From the NCBI GenBank assembly GCA_020160755.1, contig JAIUPN010000010.1, positions 119,962-183,961 of the forward strand: 64,000 nt of DNA, written 5' to 3'. Every line of letters starts with the position of its first letter. Position 1 is the first letter of the stretch. The notes beneath the pieces were generated by a model. The model was given only the letters and a program-made list of their open reading frames with translations. It was not told the origin of the DNA and ran no database searches. A program made the position numbers and the translations under genes. Source of the stretch: Pseudomonadota bacterium. GTDB taxonomy: Bacteria > Pseudomonadota > Alphaproteobacteria > Sphingomonadales > Sphingomonadaceae. Positions 45,224-53,881 of this stretch are shown here, in pieces.

Positions 45224-45886
45224 ATGGCCACTGCCGACGCCACCCCGTTGATGCCGCACGCGACCGCCGCCTGGCTGGTCGACAACACCGGCCTGACCTT
45301 TGCCCAGATCGCCGAATATTGCGGCATCCACATCCTCGAAGTACAGGCGATCGCCGACGAGACCGCCGCGACCAAATATACCGGCCGCGACCCCGTCCGC
45401 GCCCACGAGCTGTCGATGGAAGAGATCGAAAAGGGTCAGAAGGACCCGAACTACAAGCTCAAGATGAGCGTGCAGGCGCAGGACACGATTCGCCGCACCC
45501 GCGGCCCGCGCTACACCCCGGTCAGCAAGCGCCAGGACAAGCCCGACGGCATCGCGTGGATCCTCAAGAACCACCCCGAGGTGTCGGACGGCGCGATCGG
45601 CAAGCTGATCGGCACGACGCGCAACACGATCGGTGCGATCCGCGACCGGAGCCACTGGAACAGCGCGAACATCGTTCCGAAGGATCCGGTGACGCTCGGC
45701 CTCTGTTCGCAGCGCGAACTCGACGCGCTCGTCGCCAAGGCGGCGAAGAAGGCCGGCATCAAGGCTCCCGAAGACAGCCGTTTCGAAGGCGACCGCGAGG
45801 CGCTGCTCGAAGAGCTGCGCGCCGAGCGCACCGCGGCGAACGAAGCGCGCGCCGCCGAGGAAGCCGAAGCCGACGGCGAAGCCTGA
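45224..45886 (+). CDS. trcR: Cell-cycle transcriptional regulator TrcR (DUF1013)
   Basis: A 220-aa protein with the DUF1013 layout found across alphaproteobacteria: TAAWLVDNTGLTFAQIAEYC (an HTH-like start), DETAATKYTGRDPV, and a second HTH-like stretch IGKLIGTTRNTIGAIRDRSH. The C-terminal 50 residues are Glu/Ala-rich helix. The family is annotated as a cell-cycle transcriptional regulator; target genes are unknown here. ATG 45224 has GGAGA 9 nt upstream. The MBL gene starts 4 nt after its stop, indicating one operon. Confidence 0.9.
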   Translation: MATADATPLMPHATAAWLVDNTGLTFAQIAEYCGIHILEVQAIADETAATKYTGRDPVRAHELSMEEIEKGQKDPNYKLKMSVQAQDTIRRTRGPRYTPVSKRQDKPDGIAWILKNHPEVSDGAIGKLIGTTRNTIGAIRDRSHWNSANIVPKDPVTLGLCSQRELDALVAKAAKKAGIKAPEDSRFEGDREALLEELRAERTAANEARAAEEAEADGEA

Positions 45887-45889
45887 GGC

Positions 45890-47014
45890 ATGGCGGGGGC
45901 GGATGAGGACAATATTCCGGCGGCCAGCGGCTCGCCGGACGCTTCGTTGACGCAGGACGACAGCTTTACCGCGACGAGCCATGCGGGGCTGACCTATCCG
46001 TGGGGCGAGGCGGCGCCGGGACCGGGCGAGACGATCCGCATCGCGAACGGCATCAGCTGGGCGCGCATCCCGATGCCGGGGTCGCTCGGCCATATCAACA
46101 GCTGGCTGCTCGACGACGCGGATGGCGTGGCAGTGGTCGACACCGGCATCTGCCTCACCATGTGTTCCGACGCGTGGAAGGCGCTTTACGCGGGGGCGCT
46201 CAAGGACAGGCGCATCACGCGCGTCATCGGTACGCATCTCCACCCCGATCATATCGGCCTCGCCGGCTGGATCGCGAAGAAGCAGGACGTCAAGCTGTGG
46301 ATGACGCGCGGCGAGATGCTGACCGCGCGCGCGATCGTCGCCGATTCTTCCGATAGTGCCCCCGATGAAGTGCTGACGCAGTCGCGCGCCGCGGGCTGGG
46401 ACGAGGCGGCGATCGAGGCGCAGCGCTCGCGCGGCTGGAACATGTTCCAGCGCATGATCTTCACGCTGCCGCGTTCCTATGTGCGGATCGAGGACGGCGA
46501 CCGGCTCGACATGGGTGCGCACCAGTGGCGCGTCGTCACCGGGTCGGGGCACAGCCCCGAACATGCGTGCCTGTGGAACGAAAAAGAGGGCGTGCTGGTG
46601 TCGGGCGATCAGGTGCTGCCGCGGATCAGTTCGAACGTCTCGGTCAACATCACCGAACCCGACGCCGATCCGCTGGGCGAATGGCTCGCGTCGATCGACA
46701 AATTGCTCGCCACCGTGCCCGCCGACGTTGTCACCTGCCCCGCGCATGGCGAGCCGTTCAAAGGGCTGCACGTGCGCCTGATGGCGCTGCGCGACGAGCA
46801 CCGGATGCGGCTCTACAATCTTGCTGAAGCCGCCGCGAAGGCGCCGATGCGCGCGGTCGACAGCTTCCCGTTGCTCTTCAACCGCCCGATCGGCGAGCAC
46901 AACCAGGGACTCGCGACGGGCGAGGCGCTCGCGCATCTGAAACGGCTCGAAGTCGAAGGCCGGGTGCAGCGCGAGGATCGCGACGGGGTGTGGTGGTATC
47001 ACGGCGTCGCCTGA
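45890..47014 (+). CDS. MBL-fold metallohydrolase
   Basis: A 374-aa metallo-beta-lactamase-fold hydrolase. The zinc motif THLHPDHIG gives His116, His118, Asp120 and His121; GHSPEHACLW and the late PAHGEPF supply the remaining ligands. A C-terminal winged-helix-like region (ALAHLKRLEVEGRVQRE) resembles the LACTB2-type tail. The substrate is unknown; thioesters or glyoxalase-type esters are possible. It follows trcR by 3 nt and its stop overlaps the start of the TraB/GumN gene by one base. Confidence 0.92.
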   Translation: MAGADEDNIPAASGSPDASLTQDDSFTATSHAGLTYPWGEAAPGPGETIRIANGISWARIPMPGSLGHINSWLLDDADGVAVVDTGICLTMCSDAWKALYAGALKDRRITRVIGTHLHPDHIGLAGWIAKKQDVKLWMTRGEMLTARAIVADSSDSAPDEVLTQSRAAGWDEAAIEAQRSRGWNMFQRMIFTLPRSYVRIEDGDRLDMGAHQWRVVTGSGHSPEHACLWNEKEGVLVSGDQVLPRISSNVSVNITEPDADPLGEWLASIDKLLATVPADVVTCPAHGEPFKGLHVRLMALRDEHRMRLYNLAEAAAKAPMRAVDSFPLLFNRPIGEHNQGLATGEALAHLKRLEVEGRVQREDRDGVWWYHGVA

Positions 47015-47949
47015 TGCGCGCGTCCGGGTTCTTGTTGAGCGTCGCGATTCTGACGGCGGCGGTCCCCGCTTCGGCGAGCGAGCCGACGACCACCGATCAG
47101 GCAAATGACGAAATTGTCGTCACCGCGCGGCGCTCGGGTGCGCCGATGTGGACGATCGAGACGCGCACCGGCGTCGTCATCCTTGTCGGCGAGATTGCCG
47201 GAGTCCCGAAGGCGACGCCCTGGCGCCCCGAGCGGCTCGAAGGCGCAACCGACCGCGCACAGCGCGTCATCCTCGGCACGAAGGCGAAGGTGTCGCCGGG
47301 CGACATCTTGCGGCTGATCTTCAAGGGCGGCGGGCTCACCAAATTGCCGAAAGGGCGCGTCGCCGCCGACTATCTGACGGCCGCCCAGATGCAGCGGCTC
47401 CGCGCGCTCGAAACGCGTTTCGGACAGGATTATGCGCGCGGGAATTTCCTGATGACGGCGTTCGACCTGCTCTCGAAACGGCTGTCGTTCAACAAGGACA
47501 CCGCCGACGATGCCTCCGACGTCGTGCGCAAGGCGGCGCGGCAGTCGAAAATCCCGACGCAGCCCGTCGGCGAGGTGCGCGGCGAGGATATGCTCGACAA
47601 TCTGTTCGCCGCGGCGCCCGAAACGCATATTCCGTGCCTCGAAGCCGCGATGGCGGCGACCGAGGCGGACGGCGACATCGTGATCGAGCGCGGCCGCGCG
47701 TGGACCGAATTCGACGTGCCCGCGGTGATGGCGAGCCCGCTCGAAGAAGCGCTCGGGCGCTGCTGGCCATGGACGAACGACAGTTTCGGCCCCGAGCTGC
47801 GCCAGACGTGGGTCGGCGCGATCCGCGAGGCTACGGCGCAGCCCGGCGTGACGCTGGCGGTGGTCCCCTTGCGCATTCTTGCCGAAAGGAGCGGCGTGCT
47901 CGACCAGCTCAAGGCGCAGGGCCTGTCGATCGCCGGCCCGGCCTGGTAG
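47014..47949 (+). CDS. TraB/GumN family protein, degenerate motif
   Basis: A 311-aa exported protein with a signal peptide (MRASGFLLSVAILTAAVPASA). The body shows a TraB/GumN layout: WTIETRTGVVILVGEIAGVP near the N-terminus, a central RLRALETRFG, and a C-terminal LAVVPLRILAERSGVLDQL. In the family the first motif is usually GxxH, which is GEIAG here, so the metal site may be lost. ATG 47014 overlaps the MBL stop (TGATG). The family is thought to include metal-dependent proteases, but the function here is uncertain. Confidence 0.75.
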   Translation: MRASGFLLSVAILTAAVPASASEPTTTDQANDEIVVTARRSGAPMWTIETRTGVVILVGEIAGVPKATPWRPERLEGATDRAQRVILGTKAKVSPGDILRLIFKGGGLTKLPKGRVAADYLTAAQMQRLRALETRFGQDYARGNFLMTAFDLLSKRLSFNKDTADDASDVVRKAARQSKIPTQPVGEVRGEDMLDNLFAAAPETHIPCLEAAMAATEADGDIVIERGRAWTEFDVPAVMASPLEEALGRCWPWTNDSFGPELRQTWVGAIREATAQPGVTLAVVPLRILAERSGVLDQLKAQGLSIAGPAW

Positions 47950-47957
47950 GCCGCGGC

Positions 47958-48233
47958 TTATCGCGGTCTTTGCATGATCCAGCTGAACGCCATCGCGTTG
48001 AAGATGGTGTAGAGGCCATAGAGCATCAACGCGGTAAACCAGTTGCGCGTCGCGATCGCCATCGCGCCGACGAGCAGCAGGAATTCAAACACATAGGTGA
48101 TGTTCGGTCCGAGCTTGTCGGCGAGCGGCTGGACCATCTGCCGGATCAGCGGATCGTCGCTCTCCACAAAGGCACGGTGCATCGCGAAATTGCCGACGCC
48201 GGCGCAGAAAATGGCAATGAGCGCTATAACCAT
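47958..48233 (-). CDS. Small unknown membrane protein
   Basis: A 91-aa protein with three hydrophobic segments, at about residues 1-18, 46-62 and 66-87, separated by a polar loop with ESDDPLIRQMVQPLADKLG. It resembles small uncharacterised sphingomonad membrane proteins. The start ATG 48233 lacks a good ribosome-binding site. It converges on the TraB/GumN gene, and their stops are 9 nt apart with a small CCGCG/CGCGG hairpin between. Confidence 0.65.
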   Translation of the reverse strand: MVIALIAIFCAGVGNFAMHRAFVESDDPLIRQMVQPLADKLGPNITYVFEFLLLVGAMAIATRNWFTALMLYGLYTIFNAMAFSWIMQRPR

Positions 48234-48365
48234 AGGTTTGCAAATGGAGGACGCAGGGTGGAAATGCCAGCGACTTTCGGTCTATAGGGGCGCATCGGAC
48301 GCGCACCGGCCCCGCGCAACCGATCGAACGAACCCGGCTTCTGCCCCCAGAGAAGGACGTCTTCG

Positions 48366-49547
48366 GTGACAGCTCTCCCCCGCCTGGCCGCGCTTTGCCT
48401 GCCGCTTGTCCTTGCCGTACCGATGGCGCACGCGTCGCAGGAACCGGTGGACCCGCCACAGCCGAACCCTGTGCTTGTCGATCCGGTGCTCGCCAATCCG
48501 GTTCCCACGGCATTGATGGAGCCCGACCCCATCCTGCCCGATGCGGTGCGCGCGATGATCGACGCCGCCTTCGCCAGTGGCAACAATGACGATGTCGAAG
48601 CCGTGGCCAAGGTCGCCCGGCGGACGAATCCGGACAATATCGGCGAGATCGATGCGCTCCTCGCTTATTATCGGAGCGGGCATCCGCCCGACGCGCTGCC
48701 CGATCCGGTGGGCGACATGCTCGCGGCGGCGATTGCGAGCGGCAAGGATACCGATGTCGAGGCGGTGGCCAAACTTGCGAAGGACAGCAGGCTCGACAAT
48801 GCGGCCGAAATCGAGGCGCGGGTCGTCGCTTATCGCGCCGAACGCCAGCGGCTTCGCGACGAGGCGGCGGCGGCCGAGCGCGCAAAGCTGGCGGCGGCGC
48901 GATTCTGGCAAAACTGGAAAGGCGAGGGACAGATCGGCGCGTCGCAGAGTAGCGGCAATACCACTTCCGTGGGGCTCAGCGCCGGCGTTGCGCTCGCGCG
49001 CAAGGGGATCGACTGGACGCACAAGTTCCGCGCGCAGGCCGATTACCAGCGCACCAATGGCAAGACGTCGGTCGAACGCTATCTGGCCGAGCTGGAGCCG
49101 CAATACAGGGTCAACGACCGTGCCTTTGCCTATGGTCTGGGCCGATGGGAGCATGACCGGATCCTCGGGTACGACACGCGCTGGAGCCTGTCGGGCGGGC
49201 TCGGCTACAAGGTCGTCGACAGCAAGAAGATGACGCTCAGCCTGAAGGGCGGGCCGGCGTTTCGCCAGACCGATTTCGTGAACGGCGGCGAGGACACCGA
49301 AATGACGGCGCTGGCGGGTCTCGATTTCGGCTGGCAATTGTCGCCGACGCTGCGGCTGACGCAGGTCGCCTCGACGATCATCGGCGAGGCCAATAGCTCG
49401 ACCAGCTCGCAGACCGCGCTTAACGCGAAGCTGACCGGCGCGCTGTCGGCGCGCATCGCCTATTCGGCGCAGATCGACACGAGCCCACCGCCGGGGATCG
49501 AAAAAGTCGACACGCAGACGCGCTTCACTTTGGTGTACGGCTTCTAG
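48366..49547 (+). CDS. DUF481 outer-membrane protein
   Basis: A 393-aa exported protein related to YdiY. A GTG start at 48366 sits behind AAGGACG and opens a signal peptide ending near PMAHA. Residues 20-165 are a helical, repeat-like region (DAAFASGNNDDVEAVAKVAR and IASGKDTDVEAVAKLAKDSR are two copies of one motif). Residues about 175-393 form the DUF481 beta-barrel (GEGQIGASQSSGNTTSVG, terminal Phe). The terminal Phe is the outer-membrane sorting signal. The substrate or role is unknown; YdiY is salt-induced. Confidence 0.88.
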   Translation: MTALPRLAALCLPLVLAVPMAHASQEPVDPPQPNPVLVDPVLANPVPTALMEPDPILPDAVRAMIDAAFASGNNDDVEAVAKVARRTNPDNIGEIDALLAYYRSGHPPDALPDPVGDMLAAAIASGKDTDVEAVAKLAKDSRLDNAAEIEARVVAYRAERQRLRDEAAAAERAKLAAARFWQNWKGEGQIGASQSSGNTTSVGLSAGVALARKGIDWTHKFRAQADYQRTNGKTSVERYLAELEPQYRVNDRAFAYGLGRWEHDRILGYDTRWSLSGGLGYKVVDSKKMTLSLKGGPAFRQTDFVNGGEDTEMTALAGLDFGWQLSPTLRLTQVASTIIGEANSSTSSQTALNAKLTGALSARIAYSAQIDTSPPPGIEKVDTQTRFTLVYGF

Positions 49548-49554
49548 AAACTGG

Positions 49555-49689
49555 TCCTCCCTGTGCCGCAGGCATGGGGAGGTGGCAGCGCGAAGCGCTG
49601 ACGGAGGGGCCAATGGCGCTGACGCTGCAGCCCCTCCACCACGCTCTCCGGGCGCGGTCTCCCTCCCCATCGCTTCGCGACAGGGAGGA
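49555..49689. repeat. Composite inverted repeat between convergent genes
   Basis: TCCTCCCTGT (49555-49564) pairs with ACAGGGAGGA (49680-49689). Inside, ATGGGGAGG (49574-49582) pairs with CCTCCCCAT (49662-49670), and the GGAGGGGC/GCCCCTCC core gives a further stem. The element, about 135 nt, is of a type common between sphingomonad genes and lies between convergent genes, so it can also end transcripts. Confidence 0.7.
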
Positions 49690-49694
49690 TCAAA

Positions 49695-50156
49695 TCAGCT
49701 CCCGTCGAACGCCCCGGCGCTCCCGATTTCCTGTCCGTCGGCGAGCAGGCCGACACCGGGGACATGGTTGAATTCGATGCGGATGCCGTCGGGGTCCTCG
49801 AACAGGATCGAATAATAGCCGGGCGCCCACGGCTCTTCCTGCGGCGCATGGACGATATGGATATCGTCGCGGCCGGTCAGGAAAGCGCCGACGGCATCGA
49901 CCGCGGCGCGGTCGCGCATCCGGAAACAGGCGTGGTGCAGCCCGGGTGCGCCTTGATCGAACCGCTTGCCGGAATTTTCCGGGCTGCCGGTGCGGATGCC
50001 GATCGCGGTGCGGCCGCCGACGCCATAGAGCATATATTCGCTGTCGAGCACGGTCTTGAGACCCAGATAGCGGATCATGTCGCGCCAGAAGGCCGTCGAG
50101 CGCGCAAAGTCGCCCGCGGTCAGGATGACGTGCGCGACGCCGTTGAGGTCACTCAT
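49695..50156 (-). CDS. VOC (glyoxalase/dioxygenase fold) protein
   Basis: A 153-aa single-module vicinal-oxygen-chelate protein: VAHVILTAGDFARSTAFWRD at the start, GAPGLHHACFRM in the middle, and YSILFEDPDGIRIEFNHV at the end. His and Glu residues in these stretches would hold the metal. Glyoxalase, bleomycin-resistance or dioxygenase activity cannot be told apart. ATG 50156 lies 10 nt after the stop of the M20 peptidase gene, so the two are probably co-transcribed. Confidence 0.9.
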   Translation of the reverse strand: MSDLNGVAHVILTAGDFARSTAFWRDMIRYLGLKTVLDSEYMLYGVGGRTAIGIRTGSPENSGKRFDQGAPGLHHACFRMRDRAAVDAVGAFLTGRDDIHIVHAPQEEPWAPGYYSILFEDPDGIRIEFNHVPGVGLLADGQEIGSAGAFDGS

Positions 50157-50166
50157 CTGCGGCGCC

Positions 50167-51702
50167 CTATTTGATCGCCGCCAGCACGTAGAGGAATTCG
50201 GCAAAACCCATCGTCGCATCGACGAGCCCCGCGACTTTCGGGTTGGTCGAATCGATCAGGAAATATTCGTCGGGGGCGTGCGCGCCCGATCCGTGGCCGA
50301 TGCCGAAATGCGCGGCGGGGATCGACACCGGCGGCGACGTGAAGGTCGAGCCCGGCCAGCTTCCGGCCATGCGCGGATTGAGGCTCGTCGTCACGCCGAG
50401 TTTCTTGTAGGTCGCGAGTTCGCTGCGGACGAGGCGGCTGTCCTCGGCGACCTCGGTCGGGTCGTAACCGCCCGACACATTGACCTCGACGTCGGTGAAG
50501 CCATGCTTGTCGAGATGCGCGCGCAGCTTCTTTTCTGCCTCGGCGCGCGTCTGGTTGGGGACGAGGCGCAGGTCGAGCTTGGCGACGGCCTTGCCGGGCA
50601 GGATCGTCTTGCCGCCGGGGCCGGTGTAGCCCGCAACAAGTCCCTCGATATTGACCGTCGGTTCCTGCGCGAGGCGGATCAGCGCGTCGTCGTACGACAG
50701 ATTGTCGATCCAGTGGGTGACGCCGAGCGCCGCCTTCTGCTGCGCTTCGTCGCCCGCCTTTGCGGCTTCGCGGATCAGCGTTTTCTCGCGCTCGGTGAGC
50801 GGACGGACATTTTCGAACCAGCCCTCGATCGCGGGCTTGTTGCCGCCCTCGGTGACGAGCGTCTGGAGCGCCTGCACGAGCCGCCATGCGGGCGAGTCCA
50901 CCATGGCCTTCAGGCTCGAATGCACGTCGCCTTTCGGGCCGCGGCCCCATTTCTCGCCGCTCGCGATCAGCTCGAGTTCGATGATCCCCTTCGATCCCAG
51001 GTTGACCGTGACGTTGCCGGTCTTGCCTTGCGAGGCGAAGGGGATGAAGATGCCCTCGCATTTCTTCAAGGCGGCGAGGATGTTGGGCTTGGTCGCGATC
51101 TGGCGGAAGTGCGGCGAGCCGATCTCTTCTTCGCCCTCGCAGACGAGGACGATGTTCACCGGCAGCTTGCGTCCGGCGGCGCGGATCGCGTGGAGCGCGG
51201 CGAGGAAGGTTGCCTCCGGGCCCTTCTGGTTCACCGCACCGCGGCCCATGATCGCCTGCCCGAAGCCGGGGCGCTCGACCATCTTGCCTTCGAGCGGCGG
51301 CGACGACCATTCGGCGGGGTCGAACTGTTTCACGTCGTACATGAAATAGATGCCGAGCGTGCGCGGGGCGCCGACGTCGATCGTGCCAAATACGCCGGGA
51401 TGGCCGTCGGTGGGGACGATCTCGACGTTCGTGAAGCCCGCGTCCTTCGCGAGCTCGGCCATATAGGCCGCGCCCTCGGTCATGCTGCGGTTTTCGGCGG
51501 CGATAGAGGGGAGGGCGATCCAGTCGCGGATGCGCTTGATCGATGCCGCCTTGCCCGCCTCGGCGGCTTTGCGGATATCGGTCATCGTTCCCGACTGCGC
51601 CCAGAGCGGAAGCGGCTGCATGAGCGCTGCGCCCGCCCCCAGCATCGCGGTACCGCGCAGCATGTCGCGGCGGTTCAGTCGGTCAAGCTCACGGAAGTCC
51701 AT
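50167..51702 (-). CDS. Tat-exported M20-family peptidase
   Basis: A 511-aa zinc exopeptidase. The N-terminus has a twin-arginine signal (LNRRDMLRGTAMLGAGAA, Arg11-Arg12), so it is exported folded. Zinc-site stretches are YFMYDVKQFDP, IMGRGAVNQKGPEATFL and VCEGEEEIGSPHF. Later GIGHGSGAHAPDEYF is the last ligand region. The order of motifs matches M20 dipeptidases. ATG 51702 has GGGGA upstream; an adjacent ATG at 51705 is also possible. Likely operon with the VOC gene. Confidence 0.9.
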   Translation of the reverse strand: MDFRELDRLNRRDMLRGTAMLGAGAALMQPLPLWAQSGTMTDIRKAAEAGKAASIKRIRDWIALPSIAAENRSMTEGAAYMAELAKDAGFTNVEIVPTDGHPGVFGTIDVGAPRTLGIYFMYDVKQFDPAEWSSPPLEGKMVERPGFGQAIMGRGAVNQKGPEATFLAALHAIRAAGRKLPVNIVLVCEGEEEIGSPHFRQIATKPNILAALKKCEGIFIPFASQGKTGNVTVNLGSKGIIELELIASGEKWGRGPKGDVHSSLKAMVDSPAWRLVQALQTLVTEGGNKPAIEGWFENVRPLTEREKTLIREAAKAGDEAQQKAALGVTHWIDNLSYDDALIRLAQEPTVNIEGLVAGYTGPGGKTILPGKAVAKLDLRLVPNQTRAEAEKKLRAHLDKHGFTDVEVNVSGGYDPTEVAEDSRLVRSELATYKKLGVTTSLNPRMAGSWPGSTFTSPPVSIPAAHFGIGHGSGAHAPDEYFLIDSTNPKVAGLVDATMGFAEFLYVLAAIK

Positions 51703-51777
51703 CATGCGTCCCCTGTCTGCTTCGTATGCGAAGCAATGTGCCGGAACGGCGGGGAAACGCAAGGCCGTGGCGGGGAC

Positions 51778-52275
51778 TTACCGTTCCGTGACGGGGCGGG
51801 CGCCGATTTCGCGGTCGAGGAAGGCCAGAATTTCGGCCAGGTCCTCGCTGGCGGGTCGTTGCGAGCGAAAGGCGAGGAGTGCGGCGATCATCATCAGCAA
51901 TGGAATGCCGGCGAAGATGATCCCGAACAGTTCGGCGCCGGGAAGAAAGAGAAAGGCCGCGCCGCCGCCGATCACGAACAGCGACAGGAACCCGACAAAG
52001 GCGCAGGGAAAATAGCGCGCTGCGGGCGTCGCGCCGAAGCTGCCCGTGATCCGCGTCCCGCCGCCGTGCGCTTCCATCACCGCATCGAGCGCAGGCTCGA
52101 TATTCGTGCGGACGTTGCGGCGCAGGTAGCGCAGCGTCATCTCACGCTCGCTGCCCTTGCCGAACACGCGCGCCTTCGCGTCCGGCATCGGGTCGTCCAT
52201 GATCGTCTTGAGCTTGCGCGCGATATCTTCGGGTGAGAGGGGGGCGTAGAGGTCTATTGCCTGTGTGTCCGCCAT
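51778..52275 (-). CDS. Unknown protein with two membrane helices
   Basis: A 165-aa protein. The N-terminal 90 residues are soluble and charged (DIARKLKTIMDDPMPDAKAR). Two membrane helices follow (FPCAFVGFLSLFVIGGGAA and FGIIFAGIPLLMMIAALLAF), then a C-terminal helix EDLAEILAFLDREIGA. I do not recognise the family. It begins 12 nt after the fumarase stop in the same direction, so it is probably expressed with fumarase. Confidence 0.7.
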   Translation of the reverse strand: MADTQAIDLYAPLSPEDIARKLKTIMDDPMPDAKARVFGKGSEREMTLRYLRRNVRTNIEPALDAVMEAHGGGTRITGSFGATPAARYFPCAFVGFLSLFVIGGGAAFLFLPGAELFGIIFAGIPLLMMIAALLAFRSQRPASEDLAEILAFLDREIGARPVTER

Positions 52276-52287
52276 CGCCCCGGTCCC

Positions 52288-53811
52288 TTACGCCTTTTCG
52301 AGCAATCCCTCGTCCTTGATGCGCTTCTGCCACAGCATCGGTGCGTTGACGTGGACATTCTGGCCTTCGCTGTCGACCGCGACGGTGACGGGGAAGTCCT
52401 GAACCTCGAATTCGTAGATCGCCTCCATGCCGAGATCGGCGAAACCGACGACCTTCGACCCCTTGATCGCGCGCGCGACCAGATAGGCGGCACCGCCGAC
52501 CGCCATCAGATAGGCGCTCTTGTGCTTTGCGATCGCCTGCGTCGCGGCGGGGCCGCGTTCGGCCTTGCCGACGCAGGCGAGCAGGCCCTGATCGAGCATC
52601 ATGTCCATGAACTTGTCCATGCGCGTCGCGGTCGTCGGGCCCGCGGGGCCGACGATTTCCTCGCCCACCGGATCGACCGGGCCGACGTAGTAGATCACAC
52701 GGCCCTTGAACTCGACGGGCAGTTCTTCGCCCTTGGCGAGCATGTCGGCGATGCGCTTGTGCGCGGCGTCGCGGCCGGTGAGCATCTTGCCGTTGAGCAA
52801 GATGCGGTCGCCCTGTTTCCAGCTTGCGACGACTTCGGGGGTCAGGTTGTCGAGGTCGACGCGGATCGCCGCCTTGTCGGGCGCCCAGTCGATCTGCGGA
52901 TAGTCGGCGAGCACCGGCGGTTCGAGGAAGGCGGGGCCGCTGCCGTCGAGCGTCACATGCGCGTGGCGGGTCGCGGCGCAGTTGGGGATCATTGCGACGG
53001 GCTTCGACGCGGCGTGCGTCGGCCAGTCGGCGATCTTGACGTCGAGCACGGTGGCGAGGCCGCCGAGCCCCTGCGCGCCGATGCCGAGCGCATTGACCTT
53101 TTCATAGAGCTCGATGCGGAGTTCCTCGGTCGGGTTCGACGGCCCGCGCGCGAGCAGCTCGGTCATGTCGATCGGGTCCATCAGCGACTGTTTGGCGAGC
53201 AGCATCGCCTTTTCGGCGGTGCCGCCGATGCCGATGCCGAGCATCCCCGGCGGACACCAGCCGGCGCCCATTTGCGGCACCATTTCGAGCACCCAGTCGA
53301 CGATCGAATCCGAGGGATTCATCATCTTGAACTTCGATTTATTCTCGCTGCCGCCGCCCTTCGCCGCGACGTCGATGTGAACCTTCGCGCCGGGGACCAT
53401 CTCGACGTTGAGCACCGACGGCGTGTTGTCCTTCGTATTCACGCGGCTGAACGCCGGGTCGGCGAGGATCGAGGCGCGCAGCTTGTTGTCGGGGTGGAGA
53501 TATGCCTTGCGCACGCCCTCGTCGACGACCTGTTGCAGGCTGCGCGGGCTGTCGAGGCGGCAGTCCATGCCCCATTTGATGAAGACGGTGACGATGCCGG
53601 TATCCTGGCAGATCGGGCGATGTCCCTCGGCGCACATGCGGCTGTTCGACAGGATCTGCGCCATCGCATCCTTCGCGGCGGGCGACACTTCGCGTTCATA
53701 CGCGGCGCCCAGCGCGCGGATATAGTCCATCGGATGGAAATAGCTGATGTACTGGAGCGCGTCGGCGATCGTTTCGATGAGGTCGTCTTCGCGGATGATC
53801 ACGGTGTTCAT
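52288..53811 (-). CDS. fumA: Class I (iron-sulfur) fumarate hydratase
   Basis: Interconverts fumarate and malate in the TCA cycle using a [4Fe-4S] cluster. The 507-aa protein has both family domains in one chain: the alpha part includes EGHRPICQDTGIVTVFIKWG with a cluster Cys and GIGGTAEKAMLLAKQ; the beta part includes GPVDPVGEEIVGPAGPTTAT. Length matches the single-chain bacterial enzyme. The name fumA follows E. coli usage and is not meant to imply orthology over fumB. The membrane-protein gene follows 12 nt downstream. Confidence 0.95.
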   Translation of the reverse strand: MNTVIIREDDLIETIADALQYISYFHPMDYIRALGAAYEREVSPAAKDAMAQILSNSRMCAEGHRPICQDTGIVTVFIKWGMDCRLDSPRSLQQVVDEGVRKAYLHPDNKLRASILADPAFSRVNTKDNTPSVLNVEMVPGAKVHIDVAAKGGGSENKSKFKMMNPSDSIVDWVLEMVPQMGAGWCPPGMLGIGIGGTAEKAMLLAKQSLMDPIDMTELLARGPSNPTEELRIELYEKVNALGIGAQGLGGLATVLDVKIADWPTHAASKPVAMIPNCAATRHAHVTLDGSGPAFLEPPVLADYPQIDWAPDKAAIRVDLDNLTPEVVASWKQGDRILLNGKMLTGRDAAHKRIADMLAKGEELPVEFKGRVIYYVGPVDPVGEEIVGPAGPTTATRMDKFMDMMLDQGLLACVGKAERGPAATQAIAKHKSAYLMAVGGAAYLVARAIKGSKVVGFADLGMEAIYEFEVQDFPVTVAVDSEGQNVHVNAPMLWQKRIKDEGLLEKA

Positions 53812-53881
53812 GTGCAGCCTTTCGCCCTTTTTTCGGGATTCGCGGTCTCCCTAGACCTGCACGGCCGGGGTGGACAAGGGG

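Noticed and set aside
50077..52236. A 719-codon open frame on the plus strand opposite the VOC, M20 and membrane genes
   Set aside because: It spans three real minus-strand genes with clear motifs; its sequence is low-complexity shadow.
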